This document shows positions 25,336 to 37,100 of a DNA stretch of 64,000 bases, piece by piece. The notes below the pieces were generated by a model. It saw only the letters and a program-made list of their open reading frames with translations. It searched no databases and was not told the origin of the DNA. The stretch is from NCBI GenBank assembly GCA_944472155.2, contig OX235279.1, positions 136,868,920 through 136,932,919 on the forward strand, given 5' to 3'. Origin of the DNA: Trichobilharzia szidati (taxonomy: Eukaryota > Platyhelminthes > Trematoda > Strigeidida > Schistosomatidae). A program made the translations under genes and the position numbers. The stretch's first letter is position 1; the number at the start of each line of letters is the position of its first letter.

Positions 25336-27822
25336 ATTGAGTTAGTCTGCACCAACACATAACCACGACAATGGTGAACTCTTCTCAGACTTCTGTGCCT
25401 TCAATGATTTGGTGATTGGTGGCAGTGTGTTCCAACACAAGGATATACACAAGGCGACATGGATTTCACCAGATGGACACACCAAAAACCAGATAGACTT
25501 CATTTCAATCTCAAAAAGGTGAAGCCAGAGACTACTGGACACAAGATCGAGGAGAGGAGCAGATGTGGATTCAGACCACTATCTAGGACAAGGGACTTTC
25601 AAGGTGAAGCTGAAAGCCTCGAGGATAGCTGGGGATAGGCCACAATGCAAGTTCAACACGCACAAACTGAAGGACACAACCACAAAGGACACTTTCACTG
25701 CAACTGTCAGAGCAAAGCAGGAAACACTACGTGACATCACGGAAGAATCATGCGTGGAAGACCACTGGAACTCTCTGAAGGTGATTTTCAACGAAACGTG
25801 TTCAACGGTTTTAGGAAGAAAGAAGAAACAAGACAAGGAATGGCTCTCAACGGACACTTGGAAGCTAATAGAGGAGAGGAGAATGGTGAAAGAGAAAATG
25901 ATTCAATGCAAAGATGGACAAGAGAAAGAGACGCTGAGCTCAACTTACACAGCACTGGACAAAGAAGTGAAGAAGAGTGCCAGGAAGGACAAAAGACAAT
26001 TCTACCACAATCTGGCCACTGAAGCTGAGAAGGAAGCAAGCAAAAGGGACCTGAGGACACTATATCAGATAAACAAGTCTCTATCCGGGAAGAGATCAAC
26101 ACAAGTGAAACCTATAAAAGACAGCCAAGGGAACCCAATTACCAAGGAAGGAAGACAGACTAAACAATGGGCGGACCACTTCAAAGTACTCTTGAACCGA
26201 CCGCCACCTGCAACCCATCCAGAAATACCAACAACAGCACGTACACAACTGCAAGTTGACACCGTTCCTTCAACGAAAGCTGAAGTCTTGAATGCAATCA
26301 AGCTTCTGAAAGCTGGAAAAGCAGCTGGACCAGATGGAATACCCCCTGAAGCACTGCAAGCGGACCCAGAGACGACAGCAGATATTCTGACCCCATTATT
26401 GCAAAAGGTCTGGAAGGAGGGAAAGGTGCCTACTGACTGGAGGAAAGGTTACCTAGTGAAACCACCAAAGAAGGGCGACTTAGGATTCTGCAAGGACTGG
26501 CGAGGAATCATGCTCCTGTCGACGCCAAGTAAAATCCTGAGTTGCATCATCCTGGAGAGAATAAAGGACGCACTGGATACAGAACTCCGCCAACCAGAAC
26601 AAGCTGGATTCAGGAAAGGCAAATCATCTTCCGACCAAATTGCAGCTCTACGCATCATCATCACAGAACAAAGCATGGAATGGCAATCAAACCTCTACCT
26701 CAACTTTATAGACTTTGAGAAGGCCTTCGACCACTCGAGTACTACGGCGTACCCCAAATATTCATCAACCTTATCCAACAGCTGTACGACAACGGCACAT
26801 GTCAAGTGATCCACAACGGAAAACTCAGCGAAGTGTTTGGAGTAAACACAGGAGTCAGACAACGGTGCTTATTATCGCTAATAATATTCCTTATTGTAGC
26901 GGGATGGATTATGCGTCAGACAGTGGAAAGCGAGAAGACAGGGATATCCTGCACCGACGTGAAGAACCTAGAAGACCTGGGTTTTGCGGATGATTTGTGT
27001 TTGATGTCACACAGAATCGAAGACCTACAAGCGAAAACCGACAAACTGGTCGAAGAAGCAGCCAGAGAAGACAGGACTCCAGGTGAACATAGACAAGATG
27101 GAGGTTTTGAAAATAACCAACCAACAACAGCAACAGCAGCAACATCCAGCGCCAATCACCATCAACGGGAGGGATTTGAAAGAGGTTACTTCATTCACTT
27201 ATCTAGGGAGCATTGTCTGAACTACAGGAGGAACGGACGAGGATGTCAAATCGAGAATCGAGAAGGCGAGAAACATATTCATCAACCTGAAACCAATCTG
27301 GAAATCTTCGTCACTCAGCCTGCATCAACAACAAAATTCGGATTTTCAATACAAACGTCAAGTCAGTCAGTTCTTCTATACGGATCAGAAACTTGGCCAG
27401 TGTGTCACAAAGAATATTTCCAACAGCCTGTTTTGCAGACCTTTATCATCAGCTGTCTTCGCTAGCATCATACTGAAGATCAGATGGCCGGAAAGAATCA
27501 CCAACAAGAAGATATGGGAACAAACAAAACAAGAACCAATCGCCCAACAAATATGCAGGAGAAAGTGGAGATGGATTGGAGACTCACTGAGGAGGCCGCT
27601 GGGTGACATCGCGCGTCAGGCCATCGCTCGAGTGGAACCCGGTGGGGAAGCGACGAGTGGGACGTCCATGGGTGACATGGAGGAGATCGTGTGGAGAAGA
27701 AGTGAAACAGTATGGATTAACATGGACGCAGGTGAAAAGTACAGCAGAAGACAGAAACAAGTGGAGACGTGTAGTTGAAGCCCTATGTTCCACTAGGAAC
27801 CCAAGGGAACAATAATAATAAC
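25336..27822 (+). mobile_element. RTE-type non-LTR retrotransposon (LINE), 5'-truncated, longest copy in the window
   Basis: Starts inside the endonuclease domain and runs through the reverse transcriptase to the 3' end, closing with TTGAAGCCCTATGTTCCACT and a short AATAATAATAAC tail at about 27822. The endonuclease start and 5' UTR are missing. Order of motifs and the short AAT-type tail fit the RTE clade, of which SR2-like elements are known in schistosomes; exact family not assigned. The element is markedly more GC-rich than the surrounding DNA. Target duplication not identified. Confidence 0.85.
25346..27816 (+). pseudogene. RTE endonuclease/reverse transcriptase polyprotein, broken
   Basis: The first part (25346-25560) holds the end of the endonuclease (LVIGGSVFQHKDIHKATW, then a frame change and GADVDSDHYL, the SDH box). 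One frame stays open to 26809: it includes the connecting region (KEWL.., LYQINKSLSGK), then LKAGKAAGPDGIPPEAL, WKEGKVPTDWRKG, CKDWRGIMLL, QAGFRKGKSSSDQIAALRII, and palm box A LNFIDFEKAFD (26702-26731). There a loss of about 28 nt shifts the frame. It resumes as YYGVPQIFINLIQQLYDNG, GVNTGVRQRC and the catalytic box LGFADDLCL (FADD, 26983-26994). The C-terminal domain ([39 protein letters not shown]) is in yet another frame. So the RT active-site residues persist, but the protein is broken in at least three places. Confidence 0.85.
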
Positions 27823-30599
27823 ACATAAACAACTACAGTCATACTCAAACAACACATAATCTTTTAACATAAGATTGAGCGGAATTTCCTAAACAAAGCG
27901 ACATCAATTTTACTAGATTCACCCAACAAATAAATCCCTAAAAGAAAGTTAGGCGCGAATTGTTATCTAATCACTTTCTGGGAATGCAAAATGGTCAGTC
28001 AAATGAAACTCAAGTGGTGCAGTCTGCTGTAAATATCCAATCAACTTAATTTCCCTCCTCATTCAGTGAAAAAGCCCTTTAAAATATGTAATCTATTACA
28101 ATGAGACGGTGATTGACCGAAACCAATTTCGGCCTGCGATATAAGCTGTCGATTAGCACAATGAATTATTAGCTGAAGTGAGAATTGACTGCTGATGCGT
28201 AATACTCATGATAATTTGATGTTAGTATCCTCTGGAATGGCAATTAAATATAACAGGTATCAAACAGACATGGCTAATAAATAGTTTTCTCTTAAGTATA
28301 TTTCAGTTCATTGCACTTCACCAATTCCAAAACAGAACGTTTTTGAAGCTTTGTAAAAATATGGTTCATGTTATTTGTAATGAGAACACATTTACATCAC
28401 TTCTTGAACTCAGCTGTTTCTAAGGAGTTGACTCGTATCGAAGTGTTGAACTATGCTTTAAAAGAAGTTTAATTATTTCAAATAGATTAACAACAATTTA
28501 CAAATAGTGACAAGCCCTATAAGTTGATCACGGAAGTACTCACTATAAAACTTTCATTTTGGCTGAAAATTATTTCAGATTTTAATACAAAAGCACCGAA
28601 GACATGTACCAGTGAAATCACTTACACTATCAGAAATCATTTAGGCTTTCTGACGTGTCATTAAATACTGAACAGAGAAAGCCAACAGTGCTCCTCACCA
28701 TCAAATGTTCATCGATATTAGTAAAGCTTATCGATCTGAGGAATTCCCAAAAGAAAACCAGCTTTAAAATTAGATTGATATGCATACGCCTTCATATTTG
28801 ATCAAGATGTGTAGATCAATCACATTAAACCACTATCTATTCAAGACATTACTTCATTAAAAAAAAGCATTGTGATTGATTTGTTTTCATAAAATGGTCT
28901 TATTCTTCACTGTACATCAATCTAGTATGTTTATCACAAAATAATTCAGTAAGTCTGTGAAAATTATCTTCAAAACATTTAATCACGTCATCGTACGATA
29001 ACTGAGCTTATCACAGCACAGGTAGATAAATGGTTGTATGTTTTGAAATAAAAGCAGAAACTTGATATACTGCAAATGTTTACTAAATGTATATTCACTG
29101 TAAAAATAAACATTGAATGGCAATATATATTTTTTATTACAAACTGAGATTATATATGTATATGTACATATTTACTCAGACAACTGTTGTATATTGATGT
29201 GAGTAATCAAGTTTCCAGGACTATGAATAGCACAATGTGTGGAATTGATTTTTTACTGTTATTGACAACAGTAAGCAGAATGACTTTTGGTCTTCACTTT
29301 ACTTGTATCACGTTCCACCTTATACTCAATATTTGTAGTTATTGTTGCATAAGATTAATAATGTATCAAGTATATGTAAGAGCTAACATTTTCTTGATCT
29401 CCTACAAGTGCTTTTTTGGTATTTATAAACTACTAAATGTCCCAACACTTCACATTTAAATGCACATGAACTAGTGTTGTGCTGGAAATGCTCGAATTTC
29501 TAAATGCCATCACAAACAGTGAGGGATTTCTATTAACCTTTTGGTTTCTGTAGGTTTAGAATTTACATATTCTCTATCCAGTTTTACATAACTAAATCAA
29601 CTTGTGGTCATGAGCAGGTTGTCTCTAAAGGGTAATAAATTTTCATTAGAAAGCCCATATTTAGGAATGCTCTGATAGAATTTACATAAATTTTCATTCT
29701 GAAAAGCTGTGCTACTATCAGTAGTATAGGTATAAATATTAATGTTATAAATATGTTTCAGGAGTCCAAGTGGACATACATTCAACTGTTCAGTGAGATG
29801 ACTACAACCTCAAAGCTTAGATGCATATTTTAATGTCACAGATCCTGTTTTGCGAAATCCATGTGAATGTACACCGAATCTAGTATGTATACTCATCTCT
29901 ACTCTACGACATTGTGTTAACAAACTGCCGTCGATAAAATTTCTCAGCCTTCAGAAATAATAGAAATTTTCTAAAATGATTCCAGATGTGTGAATTAAAA
30001 TAAGGTATATGAGGAATATCATGTTAAAAATATATCAGTCGAACTTCTCTTCATATCTAACATATAACCTAAAAGAAATTAAAAAAGTCCTGTTTGTGTA
30101 CGGCAGTCGTATATTTCCGTATTTTCAATACGGAAAGAGCCAGTGAAAACTGATGAGTACTGTGCAACAGCTTTATCTTAATCAAGAACCGCTCAGTAAC
30201 ACGTACTGACGACCACGACGGAAACGGATATAACCATGTGGGTTTGACAGGCAAGCACACTATTCTTCAACAATCACATTTAAAATAGGGAAGCATTTGC
30301 GATTAAATTCTAACCCAGTATTCAGTTCAAGTAATCTTCCTTATTATTCTGACGGTGACAGGCCTCATTTGAAGTCTAGCCATTAATGAACATGGTAGAA
30401 GCTCACCTGGTTGAGGTAAAAGTGCTGTCTGTGAACTGTTAGCCTTAAATACTTCCAGCGGCTGATTTTGTCTCATCAAGAATTAAATTTTGAAATCACT
30501 CAAGTTTCCGCAAACCTAAAATATGATTCATTTATAAGTTCAGTAAACAAGGGAAATAACTGATAGTTGTAGAGATATAATAATATGTCTACGAAGCCG
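27823..30599. other. Intergenic, nothing recognised
   Basis: AT-rich. The frame 29187-29459 is 90 codons of mostly hydrophobic residues and shows no motif; T-rich DNA gives such frames by chance. Confidence 0.4.
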
Positions 30600-30985
30600 A
30601 TATTTACTAGTATTCATCCCCTGCACTCCTAATGCTCTTCAGACGCTCATTTTAATCACACATGGTTCTCTGTCATCATTTCTACCTGTTTCCATGACTG
30701 CGCGAAAACTTTCGTTTCCTCATCAAATGATCTTCTCTATGTAACCATCAGATGCCTGACTCACTGGTTCCCTTTAGCCTTTTATTTGTTAACTCTGCAT
30801 GTTATGGAACTTGAATTTCACTTCAGCATACGTCCATTCCATCTCAATTTCCTTCTGCATATTCCATGGGGAATAGGTTCACTGCTTTCATTTCTGTTTA
30901 TCTTTTTCCAGCCGACTTTCCGTGTCAGGGGAATAAGAGTGATCATAAAAGTCTGCAGCCTGTGGGAGGTGCTTTTTATAACAAT
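30600..30985 (-). mobile_element. RTE LINE 3' fragment, decayed, minus strand
   Basis: The reverse complement shows GCAGACTTTTATGATCACTC, then CATGGAATATGCAGAAGGAA and ATTGAGATGGAATGG (the CRRK-WRW region). A diverged stretch follows that still lines up with the LINE 3' end down to about 30600. It is back to back with the plus-strand fragment at 31135. Confidence 0.6.
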
Positions 30986-31134
30986 TATTATTATCTGAAA
31001 TATCTTCCACAACAAACAGTAGTAAATACCACATACTTTACAAAAATTAATAAACGATATACAAAAAGTGGAGTGTAACACATACTGTTTTGTTTACAGG
31101 TAAGAGCTCACTGACATAGAGTATTCTGGCTTGC

Positions 31135-31500
31135 AATTTAGGGAATTGCAAGATCAGATGGCCAGAAAAGATCAACACCATTGAGGGATCTCTGAGAGCG
31201 AACCAACCAGGAACCGATTGTGAAACAAATAGGCAGGAAGATATGGAGATGGATTGGCCATACTCTTAGGAAACCATCAAGTGACATCACTAGACAAGCC
31301 ATTGCTCGAGTGGAACCCGAAAGGGAAGCGGCGAGTGGGTCGTCAGTGCAAGGGTGACTTGGAGGACGTCATGTGAAGAGGAGATGAAAACGTGTGGGCA
31401 GACATGGAGCCAGGTGAAGACTCTAGCAGAGAACCGAACGCAATGGAGACGCATGGCTGAAGCCCTATGTTCCTGTAGGAATTAAAGGATACAATAATAA
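31135..31500 (+). mobile_element. RTE LINE 3' end, 5'-truncated
   Basis: Begins at TTGCAAGATCAGATGGCCAG and continues with AACCAACCAGGAACC, GGCAGGAAGATATGGAGATG, GACATCACTAGACAAGCC, CGAGTGGAACCC and TGAAGCCCTATGTTCC. It ends in ACAATAATAATAATG. This is the best kept of the short 3' fragments and retains the AAT-type tail. Confidence 0.8.
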
Positions 31501-32047
31501 TAATGTTTTATTAACTTGTAAAAGTAATTTCATCAAATTATGTTATTTTGTAGAAGTTACAAAATTGAAAAATGTAATAACATTTTAATTCTGAAGTGAA
31601 GTAACATTTAGCTAACTGTGTACATAGAACCATTCGGATAATTTGTGGTCATTTGTTACATCCTGCGTGTTTATTTAAATAGTTGCAATTTCTTTTCGCA
31701 GTATGTTTAAGAGTCACGCATAACAGGAAAACTACATGAATTTGCTACAAAATATCACGAGAATAATTTTTGACTCTATGTTGTCGAAATTCCTGTTATT
31801 AGGCATAAATATTTAGCTGATTTTCGGTGTCACGAAGTGTTTTTTTATTAAATAAAGCAGAATAGTCGCATTCTAATTCTGAATGAATAAATGCATCCAG
31901 CTTTTAAATACGTATCAGTAATCATCAGTAAGACTTATCAGTTATCCCATAAAGTTTTTCTAAACTTTCTTTCTAATTCATTTATAATCAGTTCACTTGC
32001 GTTAATACTGTTATAACCACAGCCTTAGCATCAATTTGTAGACGAAT
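31501..32047. other. Intergenic, nothing recognised
   Basis: AT-rich spacer before the SINE target site. Confidence 0.4.
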
Positions 32048-32313
32048 GATTCTGTGACACGTGTGCGTCGGTGGCATAGCGGTTAGGATGCCTGCCGACC
32101 ATGCACATGGTCCGGGGTTCGATCCCCGGACGGCGCACTCCTTTACCTTGCTAAGCCATAAATAATGCTGGTGAAGAAGAAAGGTTGGGCATGAGGCTAG
32201 CAACCCCATCCTGTAAAATAAGCACTGCTACAGAAACTTCAAGCCACTAGCTTGAAGCCCTATGTTCCACTGGGGAACGTGAAGGAAAATTTAAAAAAAA
32301 GATTCTGTGACAC
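32048..32313 (+). mobile_element. Full-length tRNA-headed SINE, type 1, with RTE-like tail and 13-bp target duplication
   Basis: The perfect direct repeat GATTCTGTGACAC at 32048-32060 and 32301-32313 brackets the insert 32061-32300. The head (32063-32138) keeps a tRNA-like acceptor pairing (GTGCGTC with GGCGCAC, one G-U), an A-box region (TGGCATAGCGGTTAGG) and a B box (GGGGTTCGATCCCC). The body reads GGTTGGGCATGAGGCTAGC and ACAGAAACTTCAAGCC. The 3' end TTGAAGCCCTATGTTCCACT (32252-32271) is identical over 20 nt to the end of the RTE LINE at 27775-27794, and a short A-run precedes the right duplication. Intact boxes and a perfect duplication point to a young insertion. Confidence 0.92.
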
Positions 32314-33134
32314 AGCATAAACAAACTTGTATCTATCAGCTCTAAAGGGTTTTGTGTTTCGGCTAGTATATTGTCAAAATTAATCGTGAAATTCAGTTCT
32401 TTATTGAGAATCAGTTCAACAAATGGATTTTGTTTAGTTGAAGATTCCTGTGACTAAGCGCTAATCATAAGATCACCTACGTGGAGTGTAGGAAGATTTA
32501 AGCTTTAATGGCTTGGAGTAGCAGTTGCTATCCCGTTTCCAACTCTCACTGAGTATGGGGAGTAGAATAGCATTGAATACCTTTTCATAATCAAAATCTG
32601 ATCAGACAGTAATTTTTAATCAACATTTACACCTCAAAATATGGATTGTCATCATCATTTTGAAGTGAAGTACATATGTAGCTGGAATTTTATCAATTTT
32701 TCGGGTTATAATAGACTGATAATTAATTTTTTGTCTTTCTTTCAAAAAAACGTTTTTGATCCCAATGCAAACTTGGACTGTCCACAGTCCGGCTACAATG
32801 TTATCCTTCATTCTTGACTAAATAAAAGTAAAGAGGTATATTGCCGTGACCGTTAACAGTAGGCAGTTATTTTATGAAGAAGACCGAACGAGCCTAGCGC
32901 TAATGGTTTATAGTATGACCATATGTCTCCTCATGGTGAAGTATGAAAATGCGCATTAATCCAGTGACTTTATTTGAGACTACAGGAAGAATATCCATGA
33001 GTACACCTAATACAATATCTTTAAAAGAATTTCAGGGAAGAATGTATGACATGGTTTAATATATAGGTCAAAATAAACTGAGAAGAACCAGACAATTTAA
33101 TGGAAACAAAACATGTGGTTTAGCGAAGACTCTT
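32314..33134. other. Intergenic, nothing recognised
   Basis: AT-rich. The minus-strand frame at 32620-32811 lacks motifs. Confidence 0.4.
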
Positions 33135-33566
33135 TTTTCGGTGAATTCATTTTCCTTAGCTGTACAATCGCATTGATCTACAATATTTTCATGAAAGCGA
33201 GTAGTAGAAAAATGGGATTAGTCGTCGTAAACATAGTTGTTAATGTTAGTCAATGCATACGAGTTGAATAAGTGTATTAGAGTTACGTAATAAGACGAAT
33301 GATTTAATGCGCGAGCTGTGATCATGGTGCACACAGAAACGAAGGAATTTATGGAATTATGTGAGAGTTGTAAAGAAATACAAGAGTTACAGGGAGTACA
33401 GAAACGAACACATAAAAATCAGTTCAGTGGGAGTCAATGAGGTTGTTACCATGACAGTAGAAGTGGTTGAATGATTTATGTTTGTATACATAACTCCGAA
33501 GCTATTTCCCTTCGTTTCTATATATAGGTGCGATTACACAGCAAAGAAAAATGAATTCACCGAAAA
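33135..33566. mobile_element. MITE-like element with 38-bp terminal inverted repeats
   Basis: 33135-33172 (TTTTCGGTGAATTCATTTT, then CTTAGCTGTACAATCGCA) matches the reverse complement of 33529-33566 at 34 of 38 positions. The 356-bp interior has no coding frame. No target duplication was found directly outside. Superfamily unknown. Confidence 0.6.
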
Positions 33567-34404
33567 GTACCTTTCCGATGAATTACGTGTTTCGCTTTCT
33601 TTTAGGCCTCAGTGGGGATAATTCAGACAATTTACACGATGAAAATTTAGTTGATTCCAGTTCCACATTTTTCGACTATTTTCAGTAAATTCGAAGTGAA
33701 GTAACGCTGTTTGTCATAAATATCTTACAGGCACTGGGTACTTTGATTTCACTGAATGCATTTAACCTGATATTCGATACAATATAACGATTCTATTTTC
33801 CTTAGTTCAAAAGTATTAGAAAAAACTAAACTTTGTTTTTGTCCTCATATTTAAGCAATTTTAGAATTTTTAGAAATGTCATGAATCCTTTAAAACTATT
33901 AACCAGTTACAGCCCGATAGAACAGCTGGAGTAGGCATTACTGTTTTATCTTAACCTCTATAGGTAGTCAATAAAAATTTGATACAGGCTCATAGTTTCC
34001 ATTTATTTGTCATCTATAACAAAAATTCACAGTCCTGAAGTACATTATGAGTTATATCAAAATCACCGTGAAGTCTGGAACATCATAATAATAAATGGAG
34101 AATGTATTTTAAACTCTGCTAGATTAGTGAGAACTGTTTGTCTCTGGTCAGTTGCCACTTTTACTTTACTTTTGTGGTGTTACAAGATGAGCTACTGAGT
34201 TAAACGCTTACTCTGGCTGTGTACAAGAGTTAAATTTACAAGCCATTTTGCCTTTTTACCTACGGGATAGTAAATTAAATTCTAATCGTGCATATTTGTA
34301 TCTTAGTAGCGTAACGTTATGAGTTTTTCGGTAAGTAGGACATTCTAAAATTTTACTCAGAACAAAGAGAAAAAAAAGAAAGATGATATAAGCACTCATA
34401 AGGT
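33567..34404. other. Intergenic, nothing recognised
   Basis: AT-rich; no motif in the short frame 34007-34198. Confidence 0.4.
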
Positions 34405-34520
34405 TAAAGGTCGGCCTGCAAAATTGGGCTACCGATATCACATGCTGAAAATTCCATACTTGTACCAAAAATACTGTGTGGAATCAAGCTATAATAAATA
34501 AAATAAAAATAAAAATAAAT
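34405..34520 (+). mobile_element. SINE type 2, tail part only
   Basis: GGTCGGCCTGCAAAATTGGG, AAAATTCCATACTTGTACC and TGTGTGGAATCAAGCT match the body of the element at 24325-24520. They are followed by a TAAATAAAATAAAAATAAAA tail. The tRNA-like head is missing (5' truncation). Confidence 0.8.
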
Positions 34521-34870
34521 GTTCAAGAATGTCTGCAACTTAAAATAAAGGCTTCGTGTCGTTTGAATTGGATGGTTTTGTCGTGGAGGTTTACTGTCAT
34601 TAAGTAATAATGATTTCATGCGTTCCTCATTTAAGCAAGTCGGAAACATTGTTTGAATTATAAAAGGATGATTGAAGACTAAAGTATTTAGTGCGTGGAT
34701 TACCAAACTTTCAGCCTCTAGGTCAGTTTTCTGATTTAAACATGCGTAATAAGCAATACAGCTATAATATTCGTCAATGACTAGTAGGCTACTTTCAGTG
34801 GATGAAAGAAAAAATATTTTCAATTTTCCCTTTTAAATTGATTACGTATCTGTGCAGTATTTCTTGTGTA
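34521..34870. other. Spacer, nothing recognised
   Basis: AT-rich stretch between the SINE tail and the minus-strand RTE copy. The open frame 34404-34823 (minus) runs through the SINE tail and is not considered a gene. Confidence 0.4.
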
Positions 34871-37100
34871 TCAACATAGGGCTTTAGCCGCACGCCTCCA
34901 TTGCGTTCGGTTCTCTATCAATGTTTTCACCTGAATGCACGTCTGCCCACATGCTTTCATCTCCTCTTCACATTACCTCCTCAGTGTCACCCTCAGACGA
35001 CCAACTCGCAGCTTCCCGTTCGCGTTCCACTCGGGCGATGGCCTGTCTTGTGATGTCACTCGATGGTTTTCTCAGAGTATGGCCAATCCACTTCCATTTC
35101 TTTCTGCGTATTTGTTGCACAGTCTGTCCCTTCTGGGTTGGTTCACTGCCAAACATCCCACTCTGTTGATGAACTTTTCTGGACATCTGGTCTTGAGTTG
35201 TAAACAAAGACAGCTGTTGATGAAGATCTGCAGTTTGTTTGAAGTGCTCTTCATGAAGCGCCAAGCCTCTGATCCATAAAGTAGCACTGACGTCACATTT
35301 GAGTTGTAAATCTGGACCTTATTTTTCATACTGAGTGCTTCTAACCTCCACACAGACTTGGGAGTAATGAAAGCTTGCCTCGCTTTCTTGATCCTCGCCT
35401 TGATATCCTCGTTAGTTCCGCCCGTAGTTTAAACGATGCTTCCCAGGTAGGTAAAGGACGTTGCTTCTTTCAAATTTATTCCATTTATGCTGATTGTTGT
35501 CTGTTGTTGTTGCTGATGGCCAGGAATCTTCATCACCTCTGTCCTCTATACGTTCACCTGAAGTTCTAACTTCTCTGGATGCTTCTTCTGTCAACTTGTT
35601 ACTTTTCACTTGCATATCTTCCAGTTTGCGGGAGATCAGACAAATATCATCGGCGAAATCCAGATCCTACATGCTTTTTGTGTGGGTCCATTTTTTGCCT
35701 GTCTCCTCGTCGCCCGCTCTCTATCATTAGAGATAGAGGGCAGCCAGCTTGTCGTAATCCCGTCTTCACTTTGAAGGATTCTGTGAGCTTCCCGCTGTGG
35801 ATTACTTGACATGCAGCACTATCGTACAACTGTTGAATGAGATGCATAGTTTTTGATGGCACCCCGTAGTCGCGAAGTAGTTGCCACATCACCTCTCCAT
35901 CGACGCTGTCGAAGGCCTTTTCTAAGTTGATGAAGTTGAGGTGGGGAGGTGACTGCCATTCCAGGCTCTGTTCAACGATAATAAGTTGTGTTGCGATTTG
36001 ATCGATGCATGACATGTTTCTCCTAAATCCAGCCTGTTCCGATGGAATTTTTTTCTCCAGGTCGTGTTTGGTTCTCTCCAGGATGATGCGGCTTAGTATT
36101 TTGCTTGGGACAGACAGTAGCGCAATGCCGCTCCAATTCTTTCATTGATTTAAGTCTCCTTTCTTTGGCAGTTTGAATAGGTAGCTTTTCTTCCCATCCG
36201 CACGTACCTTCCCCTCTTTCCACGCCTTTTTCAGTAGTGGTGTCTTCATGTCCGCTGATGTTTCTGGGTCCGTTTTAATTATTTTGTGGTGATTTTGTCT
36301 GGTCCTGCTGCTTCTCCAGGTTTTATCATCCCTATAGCCTTCAGGATATCTGATTTTATTGGAGAGTTGGTATCAACTGGTAGTTCTGCTTCCTGTGTTG
36401 GTATAATTGGACGGGTCGTAGGTTGCTTGTATACGCTGCCATCAATCACTAGTTCACTGGAGGCATAGAAGTTGGTGAAGAGTTCTCCGTTTTCATTTGT
36501 CTCTCCAAATGCTTCGTGACCCGTAATTAGTTCTCTTCTTGTGCCGTCTGGTCCCAGTTTGGCGTTCATGTCGCCCATTGTAATTTTAATGTCACCGACT
36601 GAAGTAATGTCCATTGTCGCCTGTAGAACTCTTCTTTCTATTCCAGGTTTGCGTTGTTTGTGTGTGCATAGCATTGTGTAATTGCCACTCTTCTTCCTTT
36701 TGAGTTGAATATGGCAGTCATTATCCTGGATGAGATCACCTCCTATTGTATCAGGGCCTTCGTTACCTTAAGCAACATCATGATATGCACACCCTCAGTG
36801 TACTCGTGGTTGTCTTTTGGGGGACCTGAGTAGATCACTGACTCTCCCTTCGAAAATTTGGTGAATCCTTTCTCATTCCATCTGCTTTCACATATTTCTA
36901 GTACTTGAATACCATATCTCTTAATCTCATTTGCAATCTGGGCAGTTCTGGCAGTCTCGTACATAGTGCGGACGTTCGATGTCCTCACGCATACTTTTTT
37001 CGTCACAAGGAGACTCATCATGCTGAAGATTCTGTAGCAGTTTTCTTTACAGAGTGAGGTCGCTAGCCACACGATCGAGAAGGCAGTTGTTACATAGAGA
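34871..37100 (-). mobile_element. RTE-type LINE, minus strand, with internal deletion
   Basis: Spans from an endonuclease start near 37030 to the 3' end near 34880. It shares the motif order of the plus-strand copy at 25.3-27.8 kb but retains the endonuclease N-terminal region that copy lacks, and it has lost about 0.77 kb between endonuclease and reverse transcriptase. The 3' end reads AAAGCCCTATGTTGATACAC on the minus strand. More GC-rich than its flanks. Confidence 0.85.
34968..37030 (-). pseudogene. RTE endonuclease/reverse transcriptase, deleted and frameshifted
   Basis: Endonuclease start at 36743-37010: RTSNVRTMYETARTAQIANE, ICESRWNEKG (Glu box), then the GDMNAKLGPDG box at 36550-36580. 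The frame 36279-36674 then joins LVIDGSVY directly to TRPIIPTQEAELPVDTN and MIKPGEAAGPDKI, so the end of the endonuclease and the linker are missing without a frame break. The RT continues at 35647-36015 with CIDQIATQLIIVEQSLEWQS, LNFINLEKAFDSVDG (box A), GVPSKTMHLIQQLYD and VKTGLRQAGCPLS. Box C (FADD) is at 35646-35657. The C-terminal region (35000-35400) has [27 protein letters not shown] and RQAIARVE. The frame changes several times. Confidence 0.85.

Noticed and set aside
29187..29459. Possible small membrane protein
   Set aside because: Same reason: composition-driven hydrophobicity, no family pattern.
32063..32138. A genuine tRNA gene
   Set aside because: The head is tRNA-like, but the anticodon arm is replaced by a GACCATG-CA-CATGGTC hairpin, and the sequence is part of a SINE with target duplication.
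34404..34823. 139-codon open frame, minus strand
   Set aside because: Runs through the SINE tail; no motif beyond the repeat.
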